A stretch of 64,000 nt of DNA from Chryseobacterium shigense. GTDB taxonomy: Bacteria > Bacteroidota > Bacteroidia > Flavobacteriales > Weeksellaceae. This document shows, in pieces, positions 53,279-60,556 of the stretch. The stretch's first letter is position 1. The number at the start of each line of letters is the position of its first letter. The notes beneath the pieces were generated by a model. That model was not told the DNA's origin. It saw nothing but the letters and a program-made list of their open reading frames with translations, and did no database searches. The stretch spans positions 124,001 to 188,000 of the forward strand of contig NZ_FTNY01000004.1 in the NCBI RefSeq assembly GCF_900156575.1. Direction: 5' to 3'. The position numbers and the translations under genes were made by a program.

Positions 53279-53656
53279 ATGAAAAAACAACTGTTATCTG
53301 CTGCTTTTGCCATTTTAATTCTGGCTTCGTGCAGCAATGAAGGCACCGCTGTAAACACGGTGGAAAATATGAAAACTCCACAGATGGAAAACTTTGACAA
53401 AGCTTTTAAAAGTTTGGGAGATCCACAGAACAGACCTACCGAAGAGGAAAGAAAAAGAAATACTTCGGAACTGAGCGACAGAAGAAAAGCACTTCTGGTT
53501 CCCGCATCGAAAGAATTAATCTTGTCAACAGGCATTACGGAAGCTGAAATGACCAGAAAGACAGGCAACGACATGAGCCAGATCATCGTCTGGGCGACCC
53601 AGATCTATATGCAGAAAAGTGATGAAATCAGAAAAAACATTAAATCCGATAAATAA
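53279..53656 (+). CDS. Array lipoprotein L3
   Basis: A 125-residue copy with signal ending ILASC (Cys18) and the variable segment SNEGTAVNTVEN. From residue 32 the protein is the array consensus (EERKRNT, ILSTGIT, IYMQKSDEIRKNIKSDK). At DNA level long stretches are identical to L4, including the segment reading GCACTTCTGGTTCCCGCATC, which suggests recent duplication or gene conversion. It is followed by S4 after six bases. No function is known. Confidence 0.85.
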   Translation: MKKQLLSAAFAILILASCSNEGTAVNTVENMKTPQMENFDKAFKSLGDPQNRPTEEERKRNTSELSDRRKALLVPASKELILSTGITEAEMTRKTGNDMSQIIVWATQIYMQKSDEIRKNIKSDK

Positions 53657-53662
53657 TTTAAC

Positions 53663-54220
53663 ATGAAAAAACTATTGACAATACTAGGAGTTACAGTGGC
53701 CTCACTGGCTTATTCACAGGGAGGAACCATGATTGTGAACAATTATAGTGTGTATGAATATCGAGGGGCTTTGATTGCTAATAATTTTTCAGGAGGGTGC
53801 TATCCTATCATTGGAACTACCGATACTGTTGTTATTCATCCGGATTCCCACATAGGTAACGGTCAAGCATTAGTATATCCTAATTACAAAGATCAGTTTA
53901 CTTTATCCCTATATCCTATGCCAAACTGGACTGTTAATATTTCAGCGACCAGCAGCAACGTAAGGCCCTGGAATCATGGTAGCCTTATGCCCGGCGGTGT
54001 CTTTTCCAATAATACAAAATGGTCTTCTACCAAGTTTGCCATGTATGATACAGCCACCTCTTCTTATGTTACCGGGTTCAATGCTAATTTGAGTATTGCA
54101 GGAAATCCTTGTAATGGGTCAGGGGATTATTTTGCAACACCAAGTGGGGCCAACAGTGCTGAAATGTTTACGATCACCACCAGCACAGGCCTGGTAGAAA
54201 CTTATCTACAGCTTTATTAA
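53663..54220 (+). CDS. Array secreted protein S4 (type I)
   Basis: A 185-residue protein with signal peptide ending SLAYSQ and family blocks GGTMIVNNYSVYEYRG, GGCYPIIG, DSHIGNGQALVYPNYKDQF, LMPGGVFSNNTKWSSTKFAMY and NSAEMFTITTS...VETYLQLY. The two mature cysteines are in GGCYP and GNPCNG. The HIGNG/HMGNG block is shared with S5, S6 and S8 but absent from S1. It is the single partner of L3. The protein is probably an exported beta-rich domain; there is no anchor. Confidence 0.8.
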   Translation: MKKLLTILGVTVASLAYSQGGTMIVNNYSVYEYRGALIANNFSGGCYPIIGTTDTVVIHPDSHIGNGQALVYPNYKDQFTLSLYPMPNWTVNISATSSNVRPWNHGSLMPGGVFSNNTKWSSTKFAMYDTATSSYVTGFNANLSIAGNPCNGSGDYFATPSGANSAEMFTITTSTGLVETYLQLY

Positions 54221-54260
54221 ACAAGAGATCGTTTATTGTTCATCAAATTATAATTTAACT

Positions 54261-54638
54261 ATGAAAAAATACTTTTTATCTGCAGCCATTGCTGTTTTAA
54301 CCTTAACGTCATGCAGCAATGAAGGCACTGCTGTCAATACTGTGGAAAGCATGAAAACTCCACAGATGGAAAATTTCGACAAAGCTTTTAAAAGTCTTGG
54401 AGATCCGCAAAACAGACCCACTGAAGAGGAAAGAAAAAGAAATACTTCGGAACTGAGCGACAGAAGAAAAGCACTTCTGGTTCCCGCATCGAAAGAATTA
54501 ATCCTGTCAACAGGTATCACAGAAGCTGAAATGACCAGAAAAACAGGCAATGACATGAGCCAGATCATTGTTTGGGCCACCCAGATTTATATGCAGAAAA
54601 GCGATAAAATCAGACAAAATATTAAATCAGACAAATAA
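54261..54638 (+). CDS. Array lipoprotein L4
   Basis: A 125-residue copy with signal ending TLTSC (Cys18) and SNEGTAVNTVES before the constant body. It differs from consensus only near the end (KSDKIRQNIKSDK). It heads the longest unit of the array: S5, S6 and the deleted S7 follow it. S5 starts nine bases after its stop. As in the other copies, the constant body has no cysteine and about one third charged residues, and would form several helices. Confidence 0.85.
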   Translation: MKKYFLSAAIAVLTLTSCSNEGTAVNTVESMKTPQMENFDKAFKSLGDPQNRPTEEERKRNTSELSDRRKALLVPASKELILSTGITEAEMTRKTGNDMSQIIVWATQIYMQKSDKIRQNIKSDK

Positions 54639-54647
54639 TTAATCATT

Positions 54648-55211
54648 ATGAAAAAATTACTAACAGCAGTAGGCTTAGCCGCTTTTTCTCTGGGATATTC
54701 ACAGGGAGGAACTCTTATTCTCAACAATTATTCTCAATATGATTTTGTGGGATTTATTATTGCCAACAATCTTGCCGGAGGATGCTATCCTTATATCAGT
54801 TCTGCCAATCCGGATATGGTAAGAGTTCCTGCCGATTCTCATATGGGTAACGGAAATGAACTGAGGTATGATAATTACCGAGATCAGTATACCTCTTCTT
54901 TATATCCTATGACTTCCTGGAATGTTACCACATCCAGCGCTCTTGGCGTATCCAGAGCATGGAATCACCCTGCTATAATGCCTGGTGGTGTATTATCAAA
55001 CAATACAAGATGGGCTACGACAAAATTTGTGATGTACTATCCCGGAACGACAACATTGGCGCCCGACAATTTCCACGGTGCCATCACTATCGCGGCCAAT
55101 TCATGTTATACAGCATCTGATCATCTCATTTCTTCCACAGGAAACAACAGTGCTGAAATATTCACCCTCATGAGCGGTGGTATCAATTATACTTACATCC
55201 AACTTTACTAA
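54648..55211 (+). CDS. Array secreted protein S5 (type I)
   Basis: A 187-residue protein with signal peptide ending LGYSQ, then GGTLILNNYSQYDFVGF, GGCYPYISS, VPADSHMGNGNELRYDNYRD, IMPGGVLSNNTRWATTKFVMY and NNSAEIFTLMSGG...YTYIQLY. It carries all type I blocks and is a good reference for the subfamily. The cysteines are in GGCYP and ANSCYT. It is followed by S6 after 12 bases. Function unknown; secreted by the Sec route on the basis of its signal. Confidence 0.8.
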   Translation: MKKLLTAVGLAAFSLGYSQGGTLILNNYSQYDFVGFIIANNLAGGCYPYISSANPDMVRVPADSHMGNGNELRYDNYRDQYTSSLYPMTSWNVTTSSALGVSRAWNHPAIMPGGVLSNNTRWATTKFVMYYPGTTTLAPDNFHGAITIAANSCYTASDHLISSTGNNSAEIFTLMSGGINYTYIQLY

Positions 55212-55223
55212 TTGAATTGAGCT

Positions 55224-55760
55224 ATGAAAAAGACTCTATTACTATTGGCATCAGCAGCGGCTTCTTTTGCCTATTCGCAGGGAACGCTGATCATCAATAA
55301 TTATTCAAAATATGATTACAACGGTTTCATGGGGGCCGGCAATTCTTCTGTGGGATGCTACCCAAGAGTAGGAAATGAAGCGCCAATCATAGTTCCTGCG
55401 GATTCTCATATGGGTAACGGACATGAGCTGGTCTACAAAGATTATCTGAACCAGTTTTATTCTTTATATCCCACGACCAACTGGGTTGTGTATTTCAATC
55501 CTAATACCCCTACGATTATGTCTTGGGATGATGTCAATCTCTCTCCAGGCGGTACTATTTCAAACACTACCCAATGGTACTTTACCAAGTTTTATACTAC
55601 GCTTCCCGGAACCAACACCTCAAATCCTGAATTCCAGGCCAATTTAGGTCTATCCAGCCCCTGCAGCCCAGGCTCGATGGCTTATTATACGACTCCGTCA
55701 GGAGACAACAGCGCAGAAATATTTGTCATTAGTGGGATTACGTACCTGCAGCTTTACTAA
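55224..55760 (+). CDS. Array secreted protein S6 (type I)
   Basis: A 178-residue protein with signal peptide ending SFAYSQ, then GTLIINNYSKYDYNGF, VGCYPRVG, VPADSHMGNGHELVYKDYLNQF, LSPGGTISNTTQWYFTKF and DNSAEIFVISGITYLQLY. The PGGV block is altered to PGGT, and the region before it is shorter than in S5. The cysteines are in VGCYP and SSPCSP. It is the second partner of L4, and a shortened S7 remnant follows 35 bases later. Confidence 0.78.
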   Translation: MKKTLLLLASAAASFAYSQGTLIINNYSKYDYNGFMGAGNSSVGCYPRVGNEAPIIVPADSHMGNGHELVYKDYLNQFYSLYPTTNWVVYFNPNTPTIMSWDDVNLSPGGTISNTTQWYFTKFYTTLPGTNTSNPEFQANLGLSSPCSPGSMAYYTTPSGDNSAEIFVISGITYLQLY

Positions 55761-55795
55761 AAGTATCAGCACATACTTACACTCATTATAAAATC

Positions 55796-56025
55796 ATGAA
55801 AAAAATATTCACTATTATTTCACTGACCCTGCTTTTCTATGCCTACTATCAACATAGCATGATGGCCATTGATAACTATGCTACTGCTTTTGATTTTCAG
55901 GGAACTCTCGGAGCTTATAATTTTGCAGGGGAATGCTATCCCAACGTATCATCAGGCACTACGGTAATCAAGATGCAGAGTGTACAATAGTCAATATCAT
56001 TTATTCTTATTTACAAATTTATTAA
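55796..56025 (+). pseudogene. Array secreted protein S7, remnant with an internal deletion
   Basis: The frame starts like a type I partner (signal-like segment, then MAIDNYATAFDFQG, AGECYPNVSSG, TTVIKM) and stops at 55990 after 64 residues. Just downstream, 56002-56025 encodes YSYLQIY and a stop, the normal end of the family. The piece of about 110 codons between them (the GNG, PGGV and second-cysteine blocks) is missing. This is therefore an internally deleted gene rather than an intact short one. It precedes L5 and shows that cassettes are lost as well as gained. Confidence 0.75.
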
Positions 56026-56047
56026 TCAAAACTAAATCTAATTAATT

Positions 56048-56425
56048 ATGAAAAAACTTCTTTTATCAGCCGCTTTTGCCGCTTTAACTTTAGCATCATG
56101 TAATAATGAAGGAGCTGCAGCAAACACAGTAGCGAGCATGAAAACGCCACAGATGGAAAACTTCGACAAAGCTTTTAAAAGTTTGGGAGATCCACAGAAC
56201 AGACCTACTGAAGAGGAAAGAAAAAGAAATACTTCGGAGCTGAGTGACAGAAGAAAAGCGCTTCTTGTTCCTGCCTCTAAAGAATTGATTCTCTCCACGG
56301 GAATTACTGAAGCTGAAATGACAAGAAAGACGGGTAATGACATGAGTCAGATCATCGTTTGGGCTACGCAGATTTATATGCAGAAAAGTGATGAGATCAG
56401 AAAAAACATTAAATCTGACAAGTAA
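56048..56425 (+). CDS. Array lipoprotein L5
   Basis: A 125-residue copy with signal ending TLASC (Cys18) and a distinct NNEGAAANTVAS segment. From MKTPQ to the end the protein is the consensus, identical to L3 over that range, although the DNA carries more synonymous differences than L3 and L4 show between them. That suggests selection on the protein as well as recent copying. S8 follows after three bases, as S1 follows L1. Confidence 0.85.
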   Translation: MKKLLLSAAFAALTLASCNNEGAAANTVASMKTPQMENFDKAFKSLGDPQNRPTEEERKRNTSELSDRRKALLVPASKELILSTGITEAEMTRKTGNDMSQIIVWATQIYMQKSDEIRKNIKSDK

Positions 56426-56428
56426 TCT

Positions 56429-56980
56429 ATGAAAAAGATTGTAACCGTATTAGGAATAACGGCAGCATCGCTGGCTTATTCACAGGGGATGTTTATGCTT
56501 AATAATTATTCTCCGCATGATTTTCACGGGAATCTTATGGCTATGAATCTCAATGGCTGTGTTCCGGCCGTCATGAATAACGATCCGGCCTCAATTATTG
56601 TTCCTGCCAATTCACATATGGGAAATGGCCTTGCATGGAAAATAGATAATTACAGAGATCAATTCAGTACTTCTATCTATCCAGTCACCAATTGGATTGT
56701 AACCCTTGGGCCGTCACCCTCAACAATAAGATTATGGAACAATCCAAGCCTTATGCCTGGCGGTGTCATTGCTAACAATACCAAGTGGACTACATCAAAA
56801 TTCCAGATGTATTATGCAGGTACAGGAAACCATGTTGTAGGGTTCAATACAAGTCTTGGAAATGCAACTCCAAATTCATGTATTACCAGCGTTGATTATT
56901 TTTCTACCCCGAATGGTTCTGCTGAATGGTTTACCATTACAGGAACTGATACCATAACGTATTTTCAAATATATCCATAA
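56429..56980 (+). CDS. Array secreted protein S8 (type I)
   Basis: A 183-residue protein with signal peptide ending SLAYSQ, then GMFMLNNYSPHDFHGNL, NGCVPAVMN, VPANSHMGNGLAWKIDNYRD, LMPGGVIANNTKWTTSKFQMYYAGTG and SAEWFTITGTDTITYFQIY. The CYP block is changed to CVP; the second cysteine is in PNSCIT. Its end (WFTIT...TYFQIY) resembles the type II members, so it may be a mosaic. It is the last gene of the array and is followed by a strong hairpin shared with rnpB. Confidence 0.8.
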   Translation: MKKIVTVLGITAASLAYSQGMFMLNNYSPHDFHGNLMAMNLNGCVPAVMNNDPASIIVPANSHMGNGLAWKIDNYRDQFSTSIYPVTNWIVTLGPSPSTIRLWNNPSLMPGGVIANNTKWTTSKFQMYYAGTGNHVVGFNTSLGNATPNSCITSVDYFSTPNGSAEWFTITGTDTITYFQIYP

Positions 56981-56981
56981 A

Positions 56982-57008
56982 AAAAGCGGAGACCAGGTCT
57001 CCGCTTTT
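56982..57008. terminator. Bidirectional terminator between the array and rnpB
   Basis: AAAAGCGGAGA pairs with TCTCCGCTTTT around CCAGG. The stem has A runs on its left and T runs on its right, so it can end transcription both from S8 and from the convergent RNase P RNA gene. Confidence 0.85.
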
Positions 57009-57040
57009 CTTTTATCAACAGTTCAGTATGTTTCAAAAAA

Positions 57041-57367
57041 ATCACGAGAAAATCTATAAGCCGGATTTTGTTCTTCCTGAGAAGTGCCTGTTATTTATCT
57101 GCGTCTTACATTGCTGCAAAACTTGAGCTGATTACCCCTCGGCTTTCAGGACGAGCCGCCCCTAATTTCCATTGCTGAAAAGAACCGATATACTTATCAT
57201 TGCACCGCAAAGAGTTTACCTGGTTTCACTACAGCCGAACTGTACTTGCTTTCTGTTGCACTTGTCCTACCCTCACGGGTGACGGATGTTATCCGCTTTG
57301 CTGCTCTATGGTGTCCGGACTTTCCTACCCCTGCCGAAGCAGGAATCAACAAGCCGATTTTCTCGCG
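57041..57367 (-). ncRNA. rnpB: RNase P RNA (bacterial type A)
   Basis: The minus strand reads GGAAAGUCCGGACACC near the 5' end (the P3-P4 region) and later GGGUAAUCAGCUCAAG and AACAAAAUCCGGCUUAUAGA at the 3' end. These are the universally conserved RNase P RNA segments. The two ends form a 12-bp P1 helix: 57356-57367 pairs with 57043-57054. The RNA is the catalytic part of the enzyme that trims tRNA 5' ends. About 327 bases is normal for the class. Reading frames across it on either strand are spurious. Confidence 0.95.
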
Positions 57368-57371
57368 GTTG

Positions 57372-57379
57372 CAAAGATA
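57372..57379 (-). promoter_or_regulatory. Promoter -7 element (TATCTTTG) of rnpB
   Basis: TATCTTTG on the minus strand matches TAnnTTTG. A start 5-7 bases downstream falls at the first base of the P1 helix (57367), so sequence and RNA structure agree on the start. A TTG lies 25 bases upstream, slightly far. Confidence 0.75.
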
Positions 57380-57637
57380 CATATTATTTGGTGATGTCTT
57401 GATCCAAGGATTTACTAATATGAAGAGAAATATTTGTCTGCCCTTAAAAAGACCTGAAATTTTAGGTTGTGACTGAAGCTTAATAGCCTGAATATTTTTT
57501 TGTAAAAATGAGATAAAGCCCGTTCCTACTTAATATTATATATTTCTGCCGATCTATTTCCAGATCATCATCACATTTTCAAATCATCATATCAACAAAT
57601 CACTGCATTATTATTATCTTCGTGCCATTATATATCT

Positions 57638-58129
57638 ATGACTTCCAGAGAAAAAGAATTTGCGCAACTTATAAAGGATAATCAGGGTCTGATTATTAAA
57701 GTTTCGCGTCTGTATACCAATTCTCTTGAGGATGAGGAAGACTTGTTTCAGGAGATTGTACTGCAGCTTTGGAGAAGCTACGATTCTTTTAAAGGGAACT
57801 CTAAAATTTCTACGTGGATGTACCGCGTAGCCCTTAATACCGCTATTACTCTTTTCAGAAAAAAAAGCAAAAGCCTTCCTACGAACGAGCTGGATATCAA
57901 CCATAGAGATTTTGTGGAAGATGATGATGATAAGCAGCAGCAGATCTCACTGCTATATACGGTCATCAAAACCCTGCCCAATGTAGAAAGGGCGATTGTA
58001 ATGATGTATCTTGACGACCTGCCTTATAAGGATATTGCAGAAAACCTTGGGATCACCGAGGTCAATGCGCGCGTGAAAATGAACAGATTAAAGAAAACCC
58101 TTAAAGAACAGATGGAAAAATATGCCTGA
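57638..58129 (+). CDS. ECF-type RNA polymerase sigma factor
   Basis: The 163-residue protein has a sigma region 2 (KDNQGLIIKVSRLYTNSLEDEEDLFQEIVLQLWRSYDSF...STWMYRVALNTAI) and region 4 (ERAIVMMYLDDLPYKDIAENLGITEVNARVKMNRLKKTLKEQ). The two regions are joined by a short linker, and there is no region 1 or 3. It would direct polymerase to a stress or envelope regulon. Its stop lies inside the start of the next gene (eight-base overlap), which points to a coupled partner. A weak TATCTTCG is just upstream. Confidence 0.9.
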   Translation: MTSREKEFAQLIKDNQGLIIKVSRLYTNSLEDEEDLFQEIVLQLWRSYDSFKGNSKISTWMYRVALNTAITLFRKKSKSLPTNELDINHRDFVEDDDDKQQQISLLYTVIKTLPNVERAIVMMYLDDLPYKDIAENLGITEVNARVKMNRLKKTLKEQMEKYA

Positions 58130-58796
58130 TTTTGATTTAGACAGCTTTAAGAAAACATGGCAGGAACAGCCTGTTCAACCGAAATATGACAGCGCAGAAA
58201 TCCTTCAGATGCTGAACAAAAAATCACGCAATTATGTGAAATATATTTTCTGGATCAGTGTGGCAGAATTTTTATTCTTTTCTGTTCTGGGATTGTTTTA
58301 TTTCTTTCAGGATGAGGAATCGGACAGTTTCCGTAAAATATTAGAAAAGCTTGGCGCTCAGAAAGCTCCTGAAATAGAGACGAATTTTGATCATGCTTAT
58401 TTAGCGATTAAAGTTTTAAGCCTGCTGATCACGGCTTATTTTGTCCTGAAGTTTTATCAGAATTACCGTAAAATAAAGATCGAAGAAAATCTCAAAGGTC
58501 TCATTATAAGAATCATTAAATTCAAAAAGACCGTCAATGCTTTTATCCTGATCAGTATTGCTCTTCTGGTTGCTTTTACGTTTGTATTTACAGCCTTTAT
58601 TTTTTATATCTTAAATTCACAAAATGTACAGCCATCCAACTCTAATCTGATTATTGTCATTGTAGGAATCATTGTCAGTACAGTGCTATGTGTGCTTCTG
58701 ATCTGGCTTTATTACCGACTTGTGTATGGAATTATTATCAGAAAACTGGATCGGAATTTAAAACAGCTTAAAGATATAGATTCTCAGGAAAATTAG
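58122..58796 (+). CDS. Membrane protein overlapping the sigma factor, possible anti-sigma factor
   Basis: The 224-residue protein starts with a soluble segment (DFDLDSFKKTWQEQPVQPKYDSAEILQML) and has about four membrane helices (near residues 40-60, 100-118, 142-168 and 176-200). It ends with a charged tail. The position and the eight-base overlap with the ECF gene suggest an anti-sigma role, but no zinc (HxxxCxxC) or other known anti-sigma motif is visible. Alternatively it could be a membrane sensor. The function is inferred from context only. Confidence 0.65.
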   Translation: MPDFDLDSFKKTWQEQPVQPKYDSAEILQMLNKKSRNYVKYIFWISVAEFLFFSVLGLFYFFQDEESDSFRKILEKLGAQKAPEIETNFDHAYLAIKVLSLLITAYFVLKFYQNYRKIKIEENLKGLIIRIIKFKKTVNAFILISIALLVAFTFVFTAFIFYILNSQNVQPSNSNLIIVIVGIIVSTVLCVLLIWLYYRLVYGIIIRKLDRNLKQLKDIDSQEN

Positions 58797-58854
58797 CATA
58801 AACAGGCATCAGTTCAAGATTTTTCATTAATTTTATTCTACCAAATCTTAAACT

Positions 58855-60483
58855 ATGCCATTATCTTACGTCTATGGAGCTTCCTCCATTCCATTATTGG
58901 GACAAACAATCGGAGGAAACCTCAAAAAGACGGTTGAAAAATATCCGAATCAGGAAGCTTTAGTCTGCGTTCATCAGAATTACAGAGCTACGTATCAGGA
59001 ATTTTATAATCAGACAACCGCTGTTGCCAAAGCTTTAATTTTTTCAGGCGCCAAAGCTGGAGACAGAATCGGAATCTGGTCTTCAAACCGTTATGAATGG
59101 GTCTTACTTCAATATGCCACTGCCCGGATAGGAGTCATTCTTGTTAATATTAATCCTGCCTACAGGACCCATGAACTTACCTACGTCATTAACCAATCCG
59201 GAATCCGTTTTATTTTTTCTTCCTTAAGCTTTAAAACAAGCAATTATAAGGAAATGGTAGCGTACGCCAGAGAAGTCTGCCCCAGCCTGGAACACGAAAT
59301 CTTCTTTGATGATAACTGGGAGGATTTTTTAAATAAGGGACAGGATATTTCAGATGATACGCTTCACAGCTTTGAAGACCATGTACAGTTTGATGATGCC
59401 GTAAACATCCAGTATACTTCAGGCACTACAGGTTTTCCCAAAGGCGTCACCCTTTCTCATCACAATATTTTAAATAACGGATATTCTATAGGGATACGCT
59501 TAAAATACTCACAGAATGACCGTGTCTGCATTCCGGTTCCGTTTTATCACTGTTTTGGAATGGTGATCGGAAATATATGCTGTACCGCTCACGGAGCATG
59601 TATGGTGATTCCTAATGACAGCTTTGACCCGGATATTACGCTAAAAGCTGTTTCCGATGAAAAATGCACCTCTTTATACGGAGTTCCCACCATGTTTATC
59701 GCTGAACTGGCGGTTAAGGATTTTGATACTTATGATTTTTCAAATTTAAGAACCGGGGTCATGGCGGGCTCGGTCTGCCCTCCTGAGATCATGAAAAAAG
59801 TGGAAAACCTTATGAACATTAAAGAAATGAGCATTTGCTATGGCATGACGGAAACCTCTCCTGTTTCCACACAAACTCTGATCGGAACACCATTAGAAAA
59901 GCAAGTCAGTACCGTAGGAACAGTCCAGGATCATCTTGAAATAAAAATCATTGATGAAAACGGAAAGACGGTAGAACGCGGCGAGCACGGTGAACTCTGC
60001 ACCAGAGGGTATTCTGTCATGCTGAAATACTGGAATGATCCCGAAAATACAAAAAAAGTACTGGACGATGCCCGATGGATGCACACCGGTGATATGGCCG
60101 TCATGGATGAAGAAGGTTATATTACCATCTCAGGAAGAATAAAAGACCTGATCATTCGTGGTGGTGAAAATATTTCGCCTAAAGAAATCGAAGATTTTCT
60201 GTATACGTACGTCAATATTCTTGATGTACAGATCATCGGGATTCCGAGTGAAAAATATGGCGAAGAAGTAATGGCCTGGGTAAAAGTCCGAAAAGGTTTT
60301 GATATAACGGAAGCTGAACTTCTGGACTATTGCAAAGGGAGAATTGCTCACTATAAAGTTCCGAAATACTGGAAATTTGTGGATGAATTTCCGATGACGA
60401 TCTCAGGAAAAATACGAAAAGTGGAAATGCGTGAAATTTCTATTAAAGAACTTGAACTGAATCAGTTTAAACAGCGTACCTAA
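58855..60483 (+). CDS. AMP-binding acyl-CoA synthetase
   Basis: The 542-residue ANL-superfamily enzyme has the AMP-binding loop IQYTSGTTGFPKGV near residue 186, the A4/A5 region CYGMTETSPVS, a GDMAVMDEEGYITISGRIKDLIIRGGENISPKEIE hinge block and a C-terminal lysine segment (PMTISGKIRKVEM). It activates a fatty or other carboxylic acid to the acyl-CoA through an acyl-AMP. The overall form is like the FadD3/FcsA/medium-chain group. The chain length preferred cannot be told. It is a single gene with a shared terminator downstream. Confidence 0.9.
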   Translation: MPLSYVYGASSIPLLGQTIGGNLKKTVEKYPNQEALVCVHQNYRATYQEFYNQTTAVAKALIFSGAKAGDRIGIWSSNRYEWVLLQYATARIGVILVNINPAYRTHELTYVINQSGIRFIFSSLSFKTSNYKEMVAYAREVCPSLEHEIFFDDNWEDFLNKGQDISDDTLHSFEDHVQFDDAVNIQYTSGTTGFPKGVTLSHHNILNNGYSIGIRLKYSQNDRVCIPVPFYHCFGMVIGNICCTAHGACMVIPNDSFDPDITLKAVSDEKCTSLYGVPTMFIAELAVKDFDTYDFSNLRTGVMAGSVCPPEIMKKVENLMNIKEMSICYGMTETSPVSTQTLIGTPLEKQVSTVGTVQDHLEIKIIDENGKTVERGEHGELCTRGYSVMLKYWNDPENTKKVLDDARWMHTGDMAVMDEEGYITISGRIKDLIIRGGENISPKEIEDFLYTYVNILDVQIIGIPSEKYGEEVMAWVKVRKGFDITEAELLDYCKGRIAHYKVPKYWKFVDEFPMTISGKIRKVEMREISIKELELNQFKQRT

Positions 60484-60511
60484 AAAATTTCTCACAGAGA
60501 TTTTAATGAAA

Positions 60512-60536
60512 AAAAGCCCGGAAATTCCGGGCTTTT
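60512..60536. terminator. Bidirectional terminator between the acyl-CoA synthetase and rpoN genes
   Basis: AAAAGCCCGG pairs with CCGGGCTTTT around AAATT, placed between convergent genes with A and T runs on both sides. Confidence 0.85.
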
Positions 60537-60556
60537 AGATGTTTATAGATCACTTA

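Larger units (their letters stand above)
50673..56980 (+). repeat. Tandem array of lipoprotein/secreted-protein cassettes
   Basis: Five near-identical 378-base lipoprotein genes at 50673, 52274, 53279, 54261 and 56048 are spaced about 1.0-1.8 kb apart. Each is followed by one to three genes of a variable secreted family. All genes are on the plus strand. The direct repeat is strongest from codon 31 to 125 of each lipoprotein. The array is bounded by the PPK2 terminator (50587) on the left and the bidirectional terminator at 56982 on the right. No transposase, integrase or flanking target repeats are visible. Confidence 0.9.

Noticed and set aside
52258..56343. Repeated antisense proteins of about 110 residues opposite the lipoproteins
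   Set aside because: They recur only because the lipoprotein sequence is repeated. They have no start-site context and read as the reverse frame of a conserved coding region.
50673..56980. CRISPR array or simple transposon cluster
   Set aside because: Repeats are whole genes of 378 bases with variable genes between them. There are no short regular spacers, transposase or terminal inverted repeats.
50673..56980. Classical toxin-immunity array
   Set aside because: Immunity arrays usually have variable immunity genes beside variable toxins. Here the lipoprotein is constant, and the secreted partners show no nuclease, pore-forming or other toxin motif. It cannot be excluded, but the evidence does not support it.
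57197..57476. Small protein-coding genes on either strand
   Set aside because: These frames lie mostly in the RNase P RNA gene and its promoter region; the RNA structure and conserved segments explain the sequence.
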